Part shown: positions 1-8,226 of the stretch, in pieces
How positions within the stretch are numbered: position 1 is the first letter of the stretch
How the letters are laid out: each line of letters begins with the position of its first letter
DNA from: an uncultured Lachnospiraceae bacterium
GTDB taxonomy: Bacteria; Bacillota; Clostridia; Lachnospirales; Lachnospiraceae
Direction: 5' to 3'
DNA length: 33,854 bases
Assembly (NCBI GenBank): GCA_902781505.1
Contig: CACZJL010000022.1
Span: forward strand, 1 to 33,854
Translations under genes and position numbers: made by a program
Notes under the pieces: model-generated
What the model saw: only the letters and a program-made list of their open reading frames with translations
Told to the model about the DNA's origin: nothing
Databases searched by the model: none

Positions 1-2
1 AT

Positions 3-7
3 CCTCC
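3..7 (-). promoter_or_regulatory. Possible ribosome binding site of a minus-strand gene beyond the left edge
   Basis: Read on the minus strand the first bases give AAGGGAGGAT, a strong Shine-Dalgarno-like sequence that would place a start codon just outside the window. No coding sequence is visible, so the gene is inferred only. It would be divergent from rpsT. Confidence 0.3.
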
Positions 8-131
8 CTTGTTTTGTTTTTTCGCAAAAATAACTTTATCACAAAGAAGGATGTTCTTTTTTATTAATTCAATTTTCCGAGTGAAATTTTACTCTAGCTC
101 TTGTAACTTCCGAAAAATGGACGAAAAACAA

Positions 132-160
132 TTGACAGTATTTAATTCATAAGATAAAAT
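132..160 (+). promoter_or_regulatory. Sigma-A-type promoter of rpsT
   Basis: A perfect -35 TTGACA (132-137) is followed after exactly 17 bp by -10 TAAAAT (155-160). Transcription should begin near 167, giving a leader of about 94 nt before the rpsT start. Only a weak small hairpin (TCCG-TGTC-CGGA) is visible in that leader, with no recognisable riboswitch. Confidence 0.8.
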
Positions 161-260
161 ACTAAAAGTATGTTTGAGACAGATACGTCCGTGTCCGGAT
201 TTTGCCTCATATACATTAACCCAATTATAATTATTAAATACTATTTTGGAGGTGTACATC

Positions 261-524
261 TTGGCTAATATCAAGTCCGCAAAGAAGAGAGTTATTACAA
301 GCCGTATCAGAGCTGAGCGTAATAAGTCCATCAGAACAAACGTTAAGACAGTAATTAAGAAGGTAGAAGCTGCTGTAGTTGCAAACGATAAGGCTGCTGC
401 TTCTGAAGCTCTTACAGTTGCAATCGCAACAATCGAAAAGGCTTCCCGCAAGGGCATTCTTCATAAGAACAATGCCGCAAGAAAGGTTTCCCGCCTTACA
501 AAGCTTGTAAACACACTTGCATAA
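261..524 (+). CDS. rpsT: 30S ribosomal protein S20
   Basis: S20 is a primary 16S rRNA-binding protein of the small subunit, important for 30S assembly. The product starts MANIKSAKKR, the characteristic S20 N-terminus, and is a basic, alanine- and lysine-rich helical protein of 87 residues, the usual family length. The open frame continues upstream to a TTG at 246 and a GTG at 252, but GGAGG at 248-252 lies at the right distance only from the TTG at 261, so TTG 261 is the chosen start. It is a single-gene unit with its own promoter (132-160) and two downstream terminators, convergent with holA. A rare TTG start on rpsT is compatible with translational control, which is known for S20 in other bacteria but not shown here. 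Confidence 0.97.
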   Translation: MANIKSAKKRVITSRIRAERNKSIRTNVKTVIKKVEAAVVANDKAAASEALTVAIATIEKASRKGILHKNNAARKVSRLTKLVNTLA

Positions 525-546
525 TTCCTTAATAAAAAGATAAATC

Positions 547-588
547 AACTCAGGTATTTACGTCACCCACGAATACCTGAGTTTTTTT
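547..588 (+). terminator. Rho-independent terminator of rpsT
   Basis: A perfect 12-bp stem, AACTCAGGTATT (547-558) with AATACCTGAGTT (572-583), is followed by a run of seven T (582-588). It lies about 20 nt after the rpsT stop. It may also slow transcription arriving from holA on the other strand, though the minus-strand side has no good U-run. Confidence 0.9.
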
Positions 589-599
589 ATGCTTATGCC

Positions 600-636
600 A
601 GGGAGCGCTCTCACACTCCCTTTCTTTTTATTTCTT
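600..636 (+). terminator. Second, weaker plus-strand terminator after rpsT
   Basis: AGGGAG (600-605) pairs with CTCCCT (616-621) around a 10-nt loop and is followed by the T-rich stretch TTTCTTTTTATTTCTTT. It lies in the short gap between the convergent rpsT and holA. Read on the minus strand it lacks a U-run, so it looks like a backup for rpsT rather than a holA terminator. Confidence 0.55.
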
Positions 637-640
637 TATC

Positions 641-1618
641 TTAGCTATCGATTGCCTGCACGATGGCAAGCTCGACGGCGAGCTGCGCATCCATCCAACC
701 GGTCTTAATATCGGTTTCTGTCTGCACAAGCATGCGAACAATCCGCTTTAAAGAATCCGTGGAAAATGCCTTTGCCTGGCTGAGGTATTTGCCGACTACA
801 AATGGTGCAACTCCAATTGCCTTAGCGATATCTCCATTCTTCATACGATTGGCAGCTCCGTTGCTTGCAAGTAAGATGCCGTTAAACTGGCGGTTCAGAA
901 GAACGAGTATCCGCATCGGCGGCTCTCTTTGAAGAATCATGTCATAATACAAATCGAGCGCCTTTTTCTTGTTTTTCTCAGCAATTGCCGTAATTAAATC
1001 AAAGATGACACTTAAAGCGACCTCCGATGAAATCGCAAGAACATCATCGTTTGTAATGACGTCTGCCTCTCCGACATAGGCAAAGAGCTTATCTAGTTCA
1101 TTTCTGATGAGCTCCATGGAGGTTCCAAGACGGTCAACCAGCGTAACACAGGCATCTCTTTGGATGTTCTTTCCCGCCTGTTTTGCAATTGACGCAATCC
1201 ACATATACAGCGTTCTCTCATCGGTCTCTGCCATTTCGGTTGCATAACCTGTAGCAGTCACTGCCTTGTAAACCTTGTTTCTCTTATCAATCCCGGCTTC
1301 AACAAAGACCATGTACAGATAATCCGGAAGATTCTTAATAAAATCTGCCATCTCATCCTGCGTTGTCTTAAAGAAATCACTGTTTTCAACGATAATAAGA
1401 CGACGCTCTGCAAAAAACGGCATGGTATTGCCGATACTGATAATCTCACTCGGAACACAATGCTCTCCCTCAAAATAGGAGTAATTCATCGTGTCATCAC
1501 CAATAATGGCCGTTTTCAGTCGGTCTCTGAATTGCTTTTTTAAATAATCTTCTTCACCGTACATCAGATACACGTGCGAAAATTCCTGATTTTTAATATT
1601 TTCATTAATCGTTTTCAT
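641..1618 (-). CDS. holA: DNA polymerase III delta subunit
   Basis: Delta is the wrench of the clamp loader: it binds and opens the beta sliding clamp at replication forks. The 325-residue product has the family N-terminus (MKTINENIKNQEF then YLMYGEEDYLKKQ), matching the AAA+-like fold of delta, which lacks a working Walker A, and an all-helical C-terminal collar region (for example TGWMDAQLAVELAIVQAI). The length fits the usual 320-350. The ATG at 1618 matches the start seen in related proteins, but no convincing Shine-Dalgarno precedes it; instead an extended -10 box lies 6 nt upstream (see promoter at 1625-1633). It is last in the minus-strand comEA-comEC run, 44 nt after comEC. Confidence 0.95.
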   Translation of the reverse strand: MKTINENIKNQEFSHVYLMYGEEDYLKKQFRDRLKTAIIGDDTMNYSYFEGEHCVPSEIISIGNTMPFFAERRLIIVENSDFFKTTQDEMADFIKNLPDYLYMVFVEAGIDKRNKVYKAVTATGYATEMAETDERTLYMWIASIAKQAGKNIQRDACVTLVDRLGTSMELIRNELDKLFAYVGEADVITNDDVLAISSEVALSVIFDLITAIAEKNKKKALDLYYDMILQREPPMRILVLLNRQFNGILLASNGAANRMKNGDIAKAIGVAPFVVGKYLSQAKAFSTDSLKRIVRMLVQTETDIKTGWMDAQLAVELAIVQAIDS

Positions 1619-1624
1619 GCACCA

Positions 1625-1633
1625 ATTATACCA
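1625..1633 (-). promoter_or_regulatory. Extended -10 promoter element directly in front of holA
   Basis: On the minus strand the sequence reads TGGTATAAT, a consensus extended -10, with TATAAT at 1630-1625. The expected transcription start, 7 nt downstream of the box, is position 1618, which is the A of the holA ATG. The -35 region is poor, as allowed with an extended -10. If used, the mRNA would be leaderless. Confidence 0.5.
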
Positions 1634-1662
1634 TAAAGTTTCAGGTGAGCGAAGTTTAAATC

Positions 1663-4083
1663 CTACGCGTCGCTAAGCCAGGTCTGACAGCGGATTACGC
1701 CTCCCTCCCAGGTCACTTTAATCTCACCTGCTTCCTTTGTCACAGCCCAGCGGCTTCCATAATCTGTCAGGCGATTACACACTTCCTTCGAGGGGTGATG
1801 ATACCTGTTATTCACACCGGCTGAAATGAGCGAGAGTTTCGGATGAATTGCCTTTAAAAATGAGTCTGACGTAGATGACTTACTCCCGTGATGGGCCACT
1901 TTCAGTACATCTATCTCTTCGAGGCTGCCGCGCAGGCACATTTGTTCTTCCGCCGTTTCATCCGCATCCCCCGTAAATATCGCCTTAAATTCTGAATCGA
2001 AGTCGGTAAATTCATAGACCCCGGAACCTGTATTACTCTCCTGATACGTGACCCCCACTTCAGGCCACAGACATGTAATCTTTATAGACTCGCCCTGGAT
2101 TTCATCCCCCCGGCACATCATGCGGCTTGGGATGTTCAGAGAGGATATCAGCTGTGTCATGGAATCATCTGAAACCAGGATTTCATCTACCTTGATTTCA
2201 CCGGATTCCACGAGATCGCGAATTCCGTTTATGTGATCTTCATCCGAATGACTGACTATGATGGCATCCAATTCACCAATTCCCTCGGCTTTTAAATATG
2301 GAATCACGCGGTATTTCGCAATTCCCTTAACGTTTGACGACCCGCAGTCAAACAGGTAATTTTTCGTTTCATGCTCCTGTGCTATGTGAAGCAGAACACA
2401 GTCACCCTGCCCGATGTCAATCATTGTGATGAAGCTCTTACTTTCCGGCGTTTTTAGAAGCACGAGTACACTGAACAGAATTACAGTGCCCGTCACAAAA
2501 AGCCGCCCGATTCTCACATATTCACTTTTACTGCCCGAGGAATCAATTTGAAATGTCATCCTGTGTTTGCTAAGCCAGAAAAACAGTAACAGAAATATCA
2601 GGTAATAAGCGACAATTTGCCAGTCCTGCGGCTTTCCTGTAATAATTCCTCCTCTTCCATTGCCCTTAAAAGTTTCACAGGACGCATTGAATAAGTCAAT
2701 CACCCTGATGCCCGCCATTGACAGAAACGTTCCAACCGGAACACAAAAGCAGCCTGCAATCGCTGTCAACGTGATTGAAAGCAAACATAAAGGAAGCACC
2801 GGAATCAGAATGAGGTTTAAGAACGGGGCAAATATAGGGCATTGAAAGAAATACTGACAGGTTGCGGGGAGCATGGCCAAAAAGATGGAAATGCATGAGA
2901 TGAACTGTCTTAACAGATGTTTGAGAAGTGGATGTTTTCTGAAGTAATCAGCTGAAAGAAATCCTGAAAGAAATGGATTAAACAGATATATTCCAAGTAT
3001 TGCGCTCAAGGTCAGAACAAAGGCCATATTCTGAAACAGGAACGGCGTCTTAAAGATGCACAGAAGAAACGCAACTGACATGCTGGTCAGGCCATCAACA
3101 CTACGTCCCTTGTATTCTGCAAGCATGGAAAGTAAAAACATGATTCCGGCGCGAACACCTGAAACAGACATTCCTGTAAGAATGCAGTATCCGATTACAA
3201 TTGCTCCTGCTGATACCGTTGCCTGCGCATACGTCCTGTGTAGCCTTCTTAATACTTTAAACACGGCAATTCCAAAGAACGATATATGAAGACCGCTGAT
3301 AGCAAGAATATGAGCGATTCCGAGGCTTTGCCACAGACTCCTGACTTCAGAATCCAGCTCACTCTTATTCCCAAGGAGAATCGAGCTGAAGATTCCGGTG
3401 TAGGGAGGTTTCGTGCATCGATTCAGACTCTCCTGCGCCTGCTGCCGGATTCCTTCGATTAGCTGCAGGATTTTTGTCGTCTCACGCACTCTTGTAAGTC
3501 CCGTCACATCTTTAATTCCATATGCAATTCCACCTGCGTTCTGAAACCTCGCTTCATCAAAATTCCCGAAATTTCTTGCATGATCAAACTCTGTTAAAGT
3601 ACCCTCACCGCTGATTTTTGTTCCGGTGAAAAAAACCTGATTGGCCTTCACTCGAATCCCCTCCACGATTACGCTTTGTGGCGCGACGTCCTCACCCGAA
3701 CCTTCTGCGGCAAATGATATCTTAGCCGGGCACACGTAAATCCAGTTGAAATCTGCCTTTTCTTCTGAGCGCAGGACAACACCTTCAAAATGCACCTTCG
3801 TATTTATTTTATCGTCTATGGAATGAAAATTTGAAAAGTAATTTAAGAATACCGAAGTGGTCGTTAAGAAAATCCAGATAAAGCCTGAAATCAGTATGAA
3901 AAGCTTGCGAAATATGAAAAGCTTACGAAAAATGAAAAGTAATAAGGGAAGGAAAACCAGGAAAAGAAGCCCAGCCGACTGTCCCTTAAATGGCAGCTTC
4001 AAATGCCACGTAAATACGAAATTGTAAGAAAGAAGAAGCGAGGTCAAAGTTACCCCCGCAAGGAATACAAACGGTCGTTTCAC
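1663..4083 (-). CDS. comEC: ComEC/Rec2-type DNA-uptake channel protein with C-terminal metallo-beta-lactamase domain
   Basis: ComEC is the polytopic membrane channel that carries single-stranded DNA into the cytoplasm during natural transformation. With a GTG start at 4083 the protein has 806 residues. It begins with a membrane hairpin (VKRPFVFLAGVTLTSLLLS), then a DUF4131-type soluble region, the Competence membrane domain (FSSILLGNKSELD, LGIAHILAISGLHIS) and a C-terminal metallo-beta-lactamase domain with SHSDEDH at 611-617 and HHGS at 731-734, the conserved metal-site motifs. The frame is open to 4281, but that part overlaps the preceding gene; AAGGGAG 8 nt upstream of the GTG supports the shorter start. 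It follows the GerMN gene after a 94-nt GC-rich leader. A short tandem repeat lies in its N-terminal part. Confidence 0.93.
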   Translation of the reverse strand: MKRPFVFLAGVTLTSLLLSYNFVFTWHLKLPFKGQSAGLLFLVFLPLLLFIFRKLFIFRKLFILISGFIWIFLTTTSVFLNYFSNFHSIDDKINTKVHFEGVVLRSEEKADFNWIYVCPAKISFAAEGSGEDVAPQSVIVEGIRVKANQVFFTGTKISGEGTLTEFDHARNFGNFDEARFQNAGGIAYGIKDVTGLTRVRETTKILQLIEGIRQQAQESLNRCTKPPYTGIFSSILLGNKSELDSEVRSLWQSLGIAHILAISGLHISFFGIAVFKVLRRLHRTYAQATVSAGAIVIGYCILTGMSVSGVRAGIMFLLSMLAEYKGRSVDGLTSMSVAFLLCIFKTPFLFQNMAFVLTLSAILGIYLFNPFLSGFLSADYFRKHPLLKHLLRQFISCISIFLAMLPATCQYFFQCPIFAPFLNLILIPVLPLCLLSITLTAIAGCFCVPVGTFLSMAGIRVIDLFNASCETFKGNGRGGIITGKPQDWQIVAYYLIFLLLFFWLSKHRMTFQIDSSGSKSEYVRIGRLFVTGTVILFSVLVLLKTPESKSFITMIDIGQGDCVLLHIAQEHETKNYLFDCGSSNVKGIAKYRVIPYLKAEGIGELDAIIVSHSDEDHINGIRDLVESGEIKVDEILVSDDSMTQLISSLNIPSRMMCRGDEIQGESIKITCLWPEVGVTYQESNTGSGVYEFTDFDSEFKAIFTGDADETAEEQMCLRGSLEEIDVLKVAHHGSKSSTSDSFLKAIHPKLSLISAGVNNRYHHPSKEVCNRLTDYGSRWAVTKEAGEIKVTWEGGVIRCQTWLSDA
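3897..3940 (-). repeat. 18-bp tandem repeat inside comEC
   Basis: Two near-identical 18-bp units (3897-3914 and 3915-3932, differing at two positions) and a partial third encode a duplicated FIFRKL hexapeptide at the edge of an N-terminal membrane segment (LFIFRKLFIFRKLFILI). The period is a multiple of three, so the frame is kept. Confidence 0.85.
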
Positions 4084-4177
4084 ATAATCGTCTCCCTTCA
4101 GCGAACACCGTGCCGGACGGTGCGAAGTGCGAAAAATGCACGACGGCACACCGCGCCGGATGGCGCGGGCCGCATAT
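4084..4177 (-). other. GC-rich leader of comEC with two perfect hairpins
   Basis: This 94-nt spacer is far richer in G+C than its neighbours. It holds CACCGT/ACGGTG (4106-4111 with 4117-4122) and CCGCGCC/GGCGCGG (4151-4157 with 4162-4168). A third pairing, GTGCCG at 4110-4115 with CGGCAC at 4144-4149, overlaps the first stem, so the two are mutually exclusive. No U-run follows, so these are not ordinary terminators. They may affect comEC translation or mRNA ends; function unknown. Confidence 0.7.
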
Positions 4178-5107
4178 TTACTGCACATATAAATAATTGA
4201 AGTTAAAGGTCTGATCAAGAGATGTAGACTCGTGGTAGATCTTTGTAGAGTCACCATTGACCATGATTCGAACCGCATCAATCTGATCCAGCTCGCACAG
4301 AGAGTTTACAATAGAATAAATCGGAATATCGCCAGTTACATTTACCAGATCCGTAAGAAATGCGGTGCTTAAATTCACATAGCAGACTCTGTCTTTAGTG
4401 GAGACAGATAATACCTGCATTGTATTTGGAAGTGTCGCATTCAGGCCACTTTCGGTAGGACCCGCAATCAGCTTGGAAACAATAATCTTCTCTAAGGACA
4501 TGTTCTTGTTATACGCAACTACAGTGTGGGAACGAACAAGCTTGTCTCCTGCCGCATTGGCGAAGTACAGATCAATATCGCGCCATTCAACGGCGGTATC
4601 CTTGTCATTTGAGTCATCGACATACTGGCTGGACTTCATCCCGGTCAGCTTCGTACCGGACTCCAACACAAGCTCAGAACCTTCACAGAAGAAATTCACC
4701 TTATCAACCTTTGTAATCTGGCTGAGTGTCTTGATAACTGCAGTCCGATACAGAAGCTCTGTCAGATGATCCAGCTTCGTATAGGCATTATTAAAATTCA
4801 CCGTACAGGTATTGTTATCAAAATCCACGGACAGAATTTCAAGCTCAGCCGGCTTAATCACAACATGCTCCTCATCCTTCGGGGACACATCCATCCGATT
4901 TAAAAGCTCCATAATCTGACCCTTATAATCATCAGAACTCGCTTTCATGTGATAATCAAGAGTGGTCAGCTTCGTGCCCGCTTTATTGGTGTAATAAACA
5001 GAGACCTTATCATTTTCCCCAAGACACCCGGTCAGAAACGAGCTTGAAAGCATCAGCACCAGGCACATTGCCAGTGCCGGAATCTGTAATCTTTTCTTAG
5101 TCACCAT
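4178..5107 (-). CDS. Lipoprotein with two GerMN domains
   Basis: This is a predicted membrane-anchored lipoprotein on the outer face of the cell. Residues 5-27 form a signal peptide ending in the lipobox LTGC, with Cys28 as the lipidated residue. Two GerMN-like segments follow, around residues 55-155 and 190-295, each with the pattern of hydrophobic strands seen in Bacillus GerM (ILSVDFDNNTCTVNF, VLSVSTKDRVCYVNLSTAF). GerM is needed for sporulation and germination in Bacillus; related domains also occur in lipoproteins coupled to sensor kinases such as LpqB. The gene overlaps the upstream kinase by 11 nt. GGAGG is only 3 nt from the ATG at 5107 but 6 nt from an in-frame GTG at 5104, so GTG may be the true start. 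The pairing with the kinase suggests a sensory accessory role, which is inference. Confidence 0.85.
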   Translation of the reverse strand: MVTKKRLQIPALAMCLVLMLSSSFLTGCLGENDKVSVYYTNKAGTKLTTLDYHMKASSDDYKGQIMELLNRMDVSPKDEEHVVIKPAELEILSVDFDNNTCTVNFNNAYTKLDHLTELLYRTAVIKTLSQITKVDKVNFFCEGSELVLESGTKLTGMKSSQYVDDSNDKDTAVEWRDIDLYFANAAGDKLVRSHTVVAYNKNMSLEKIIVSKLIAGPTESGLNATLPNTMQVLSVSTKDRVCYVNLSTAFLTDLVNVTGDIPIYSIVNSLCELDQIDAVRIMVNGDSTKIYHESTSLDQTFNFNYLYVQ

Positions 5108-6623
5108 GTACCTCCTTTGCCGGATTCATAACCGTTTTCGCGTAGTTGAGCGGGATTCTCACGGTAAATGTCGTTCCGCCCTCGGTACCTGTTGTCTCAT
5201 CTGCCTCCTCGGAATATACTTTGATACTTCCATGGTGCTGTAAAACGATACCCTTTACAATAGACAGACCGAGACCTGTGCCGCCGGTTTCGCGGGAACG
5301 TGCCTTATCTACGCGGTAGAAGCGGTCAAAGATGCGGTTCTGGCTCTCTTCCGGAATACCAATACCATTATCTTCTACTGTAATAAACATGTACTGGTAA
5401 TCGGCATTTAAGGTGATATGCACCCATCCGTGCTCCTTACCATACTTAATCGCATTTTCAATCAGGTTCGTAATGACCTGAGTGAACTTAATCTCATCAA
5501 TCTCAGCAACAACCGGACGATACGATTCAAACATCAGCTCGATGTTCTTCTTAGACGCAATTGGATTTAATCGGCGAACCGTATTCTGCATCAGATTATT
5601 GACATTAACTGACGTAATATTAAGCTTTGCAACACTCTTATCCATTCTGACAAGTGCTAACAGATCTTCAATCAGCTGGTTTTCACGGTCAATTTCCTTA
5701 GCAATATCCTGCATGAATTCCTGATACAGCTCGACCGGAACATCCTGCTGACCATTTAAGGAATCCGCAAGAACCTTCATCGAAGTCATCGGCGTCTTCA
5801 GTTCATGAGAAACGTTCGATACAAACTCCTGTCTCGATTCATCGGTCTTATTTGCATTATCTAATATTTCATTAAACGAAGTTGCAAGACGCGCGTATTC
5901 AGATGGCCAGACCTTCTTTAACCGCACATCGGTGTGTCCATCCGCCACTTCATCAAGTGTTGTCTGAAGATTGGTAAATTTCCTTGAAATCAGCCTTGTT
6001 ATCACAAAGCAAAAAATCATGAGCATGATTGCCAGCATAATTACAACCAAATGCGTGCGGTCTGTCAGCTGACGGAGATTTGTGTTGACCTCGGTAATGT
6101 CAGAGCTCACAAGGAAGATTCCCTGCAGCTCTCCGTTCATGTTCATGACCGGAACCGCCGTTTCAATTACACCGGTAATATTTTCATCATTGGATACGGA
6201 TTTAAGAGTTGTCATGGCCTCAATGGCACGTGGATTTACCAGAAAACGGCCCACTTCCTGCTCATACGAGTCGAAAATGACCTGATAATTTCTGTCCATG
6301 ACACGGATTCGAAGCGCATTTAAGGACGCATACTTCGAGTACTGGGCAAAAACGCCATTTTCCTTGGCCTTGTCCATTGTAGGATACCCTGACATTTCGT
6401 CTTCAAGAACAACGGCACGAATCTGCAGATCATTAATCTCATTTCTCACCATCGTGTTGGAGAAATAATAGTAATCCGTGACAGCAAGGACAACCAGCGG
6501 CAGTATGCCGGTAAACAGCATAACTCCGATGATAAATATATTGATGCCACGGAAGAAGTTTTTAACTGATTGATTCGCCAGTTTCACCGGCTTCAGAAGA
6601 TTTTTTAACTTAAAGGTTTTCAT
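5097..6623 (-). CDS. Membrane sensor histidine kinase (HAMP, HisKA, HATPase_c)
   Basis: This is the sensor of the two-component pair with the response regulator just upstream. The 508 residues contain a membrane segment near 29-49, an extracytoplasmic Cache/PAS-like sensor region of about 140 residues, a second membrane segment near 192-210, a HAMP linker to about 265, the dimerisation motif NVSHELKTP with phospho-acceptor His273, the N-box NLIENAIKYG (386-395), DNGIGIP (418-424) and GGTGLGLS (447-454). All catalytic motifs are intact, as in PhoR/WalK-like kinases. The stop overlaps the start of the GerMN gene, suggesting translational coupling. The gap to the response regulator is 85 nt with only a weak Shine-Dalgarno. 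The signal is unknown; the sensor domain is not a standard PhoR PAS. Confidence 0.94.
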   Translation of the reverse strand: MKTFKLKNLLKPVKLANQSVKNFFRGINIFIIGVMLFTGILPLVVLAVTDYYYFSNTMVRNEINDLQIRAVVLEDEMSGYPTMDKAKENGVFAQYSKYASLNALRIRVMDRNYQVIFDSYEQEVGRFLVNPRAIEAMTTLKSVSNDENITGVIETAVPVMNMNGELQGIFLVSSDITEVNTNLRQLTDRTHLVVIMLAIMLMIFCFVITRLISRKFTNLQTTLDEVADGHTDVRLKKVWPSEYARLATSFNEILDNANKTDESRQEFVSNVSHELKTPMTSMKVLADSLNGQQDVPVELYQEFMQDIAKEIDRENQLIEDLLALVRMDKSVAKLNITSVNVNNLMQNTVRRLNPIASKKNIELMFESYRPVVAEIDEIKFTQVITNLIENAIKYGKEHGWVHITLNADYQYMFITVEDNGIGIPEESQNRIFDRFYRVDKARSRETGGTGLGLSIVKGIVLQHHGSIKVYSEEADETTGTEGGTTFTVRIPLNYAKTVMNPAKEVHGD

Positions 6624-6708
6624 CGTTCAACCTGTCAATTCATTGTATTCACGCTATGCTTAAATCGGCCCCGCGTCATTTCTAACACTGTGTACAGACT
6701 TGCGACAC

Positions 6709-7398
6709 TTACGCCTGGAAATAGTAGCCAACGCCCCACTTTGTGTGTACGTACTTTGGCGTACTTGGGCTCTCTTCAATCTTTTCGCGCAGACGACGAA
6801 CATGAACATCAACCGTTCTTGCGTCACCCGGATAATCATGACCCCAGACCTGATTTAAAAGGTCATCTCTTGAATATACCTTGCCTGCATTTTTCGCAAG
6901 AAGCTCTAAAAGGTCAAACTCCTTCGCGGTCAGATTGATATCCTTTCCGTCGATTGTAAGGGAACGTGCATCATCATCAAGCACAAGTCCGCCTGCCACA
7001 ATTTTAGAACCGCCTGCTGCAGATGCAGGGACATTGTGACGCTGACGTCTTAAAATCGCTTTAATTCTTGCCTTTACCTCAAGGATATTAAACGGCTTTG
7101 TGATATAATCATCTGCACCGTACTCAAGGCCCATGATTTTATCCATATCATCGCCCTTTGCCGTCAGCATAATAATCGGAACATCGGAAAATTCACGAAT
7201 GTTCTGGCACACATCAAGTCCATTCATCTTCGGAAGCATCAAATCCAGAAGAACGACGTCAAAATCGGATTGTCTTGCATTTTCTAAAGCCTCTTCCCCA
7301 TCAAATGCAGTCGTCACATCATAGCCGTCCTGCTCTAAACTGAACTTAAGTCCTTTAACAATCAGCTTTTCATCATCTACAACTAAAACTTTGCTCAT
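6709..7398 (-). CDS. OmpR/PhoB-family response regulator
   Basis: This is a DNA-binding response regulator and the likely partner of the kinase encoded downstream. The 229 residues comprise a receiver domain (acidic pair DD at 8-9, phospho-acceptor Asp52 in LLDLMLPKMNG, switch Thr in MLTAKGDD, conserved Lys in YITKPFN) and a C-terminal winged helix (GKVYSRDDLLNQVWG, TVDVHVRRLREKIE, and the closing hairpin KWGVGYYF). Length and motifs are typical of the PhoP/WalR/PhoB group. It starts 20 nt after comEA and should share its transcript, driven by the promoter at 8227-8255. Which regulon it controls cannot be read from the sequence. Confidence 0.95.
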   Translation of the reverse strand: MSKVLVVDDEKLIVKGLKFSLEQDGYDVTTAFDGEEALENARQSDFDVVLLDLMLPKMNGLDVCQNIREFSDVPIIMLTAKGDDMDKIMGLEYGADDYITKPFNILEVKARIKAILRRQRHNVPASAAGGSKIVAGGLVLDDDARSLTIDGKDINLTAKEFDLLELLAKNAGKVYSRDDLLNQVWGHDYPGDARTVDVHVRRLREKIEESPSTPKYVHTKWGVGYYFQA

Positions 7399-7418
7399 AG
7401 CTTCCTCTTCCTTTAAGT

Positions 7419-8165
7419 CTAAACCTTGATGCGGGGTTTGATTTTTAAGTAAGCACCGTCCTTGATTCCAGGCACCTTTTTAATGTCTTCTATCGTGGCA
7501 AATGCTCCGTGTTCCTTTCGGTATTGTATAATGTCCTGTGCCCTTGTCTCGCCAATGCCGGGAAGTTCCATCAACTCACTCTTTGTAGCAGTATTGATAT
7601 TAATTCGTTGCTGCAACATCGCGCTTCCTGCATCACTCGTGGCTTCGTCATCGCCGCCTGCAGCATTCAAGCCATCCATCCCGCCATCACCGTCTGATGC
7701 GTTCTCCGTGCCCCTTAACACATAGATTTTCTGACCGTCTGACAGGAAATCCGCGAGATTCAGACCATTTAAATCAGCCTCATCCGTCGCTCCTCCGGCT
7801 GCATCAATTGCGTCCTTCACGCGCTGTCCCTGCTGCATTTCATAAATATCAGGTTTATAAACCTCGCCACAGACATAGACAACTATTTTCATTGTCCGTG
7901 AGTCCGTATTTGTACCGGTGCAATCGGCTTCTGCGTTATGCATGTCCGCATCGTTTTCTTTGCCCGCAGGCGAAGCACCGTTTGCTTTAATCTCTGCCAC
8001 GCCATTTGCCGGAAGGATTTCTGTGCCGGATTTACTTTCAGAACCGGTAAAAGGCCGGGTCAGGCCAAGAATGCCGGTTACGACTATTGCAAAAATCAGG
8101 AAACTGACTTTAATTACAAAGGAATGCTTCCTGATTCCTTTTAAAATTTTCTCTGAATATTGCAT
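7419..8165 (-). CDS. comEA: ComEA-like DNA receptor (SLBB plus helix-hairpin-helix)
   Basis: ComEA is a membrane-anchored receptor that binds double-stranded DNA and hands it to the ComEC channel. The 248-residue product has a short cytoplasmic tail, one membrane anchor (about 17-35), a low-complexity linker, an SLBB domain (about 93-150; IVVYVCGEVYKPDIYEM) and a C-terminal helix-hairpin-helix pair (ININTATKSELMELPGIG, then VPGIK at 231-235), which is the DNA-binding part. A second acidic, Gly-rich linker (155-182) separates the two domains. The frame extends to 8192, but GAGGTGA at 8171-8177 supports ATG 8165. It is the first gene of the minus-strand run ending in comEC and holA, so receptor and channel are probably coexpressed. 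Confidence 0.93.
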   Translation of the reverse strand: MQYSEKILKGIRKHSFVIKVSFLIFAIVVTGILGLTRPFTGSESKSGTEILPANGVAEIKANGASPAGKENDADMHNAEADCTGTNTDSRTMKIVVYVCGEVYKPDIYEMQQGQRVKDAIDAAGGATDEADLNGLNLADFLSDGQKIYVLRGTENASDGDGGMDGLNAAGGDDEATSDAGSAMLQQRININTATKSELMELPGIGETRAQDIIQYRKEHGAFATIEDIKKVPGIKDGAYLKIKPRIKV

Positions 8166-8226
8166 TAAAATCACCTCAAATCGGACGTTCACAGGCTACC
8201 GATTTAAGGAACTCCATACATATTAA

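Noticed and set aside
246..260. TTG 246 or GTG 252 as rpsT start
   Set aside because: They lie within or right beside the Shine-Dalgarno; S20 proteins begin at MANIKSAKKR.
89..457. Minus-strand open frame over rpsT
   Set aside because: It is the antisense shadow of rpsT and crosses its promoter.
4084..4281. N-terminal extension of comEC to 4281
   Set aside because: It overlaps the GerMN gene, crosses GC-rich hairpins and has no family similarity; the GTG at 4083 has a good ribosome binding site and starts at the known N-terminus.
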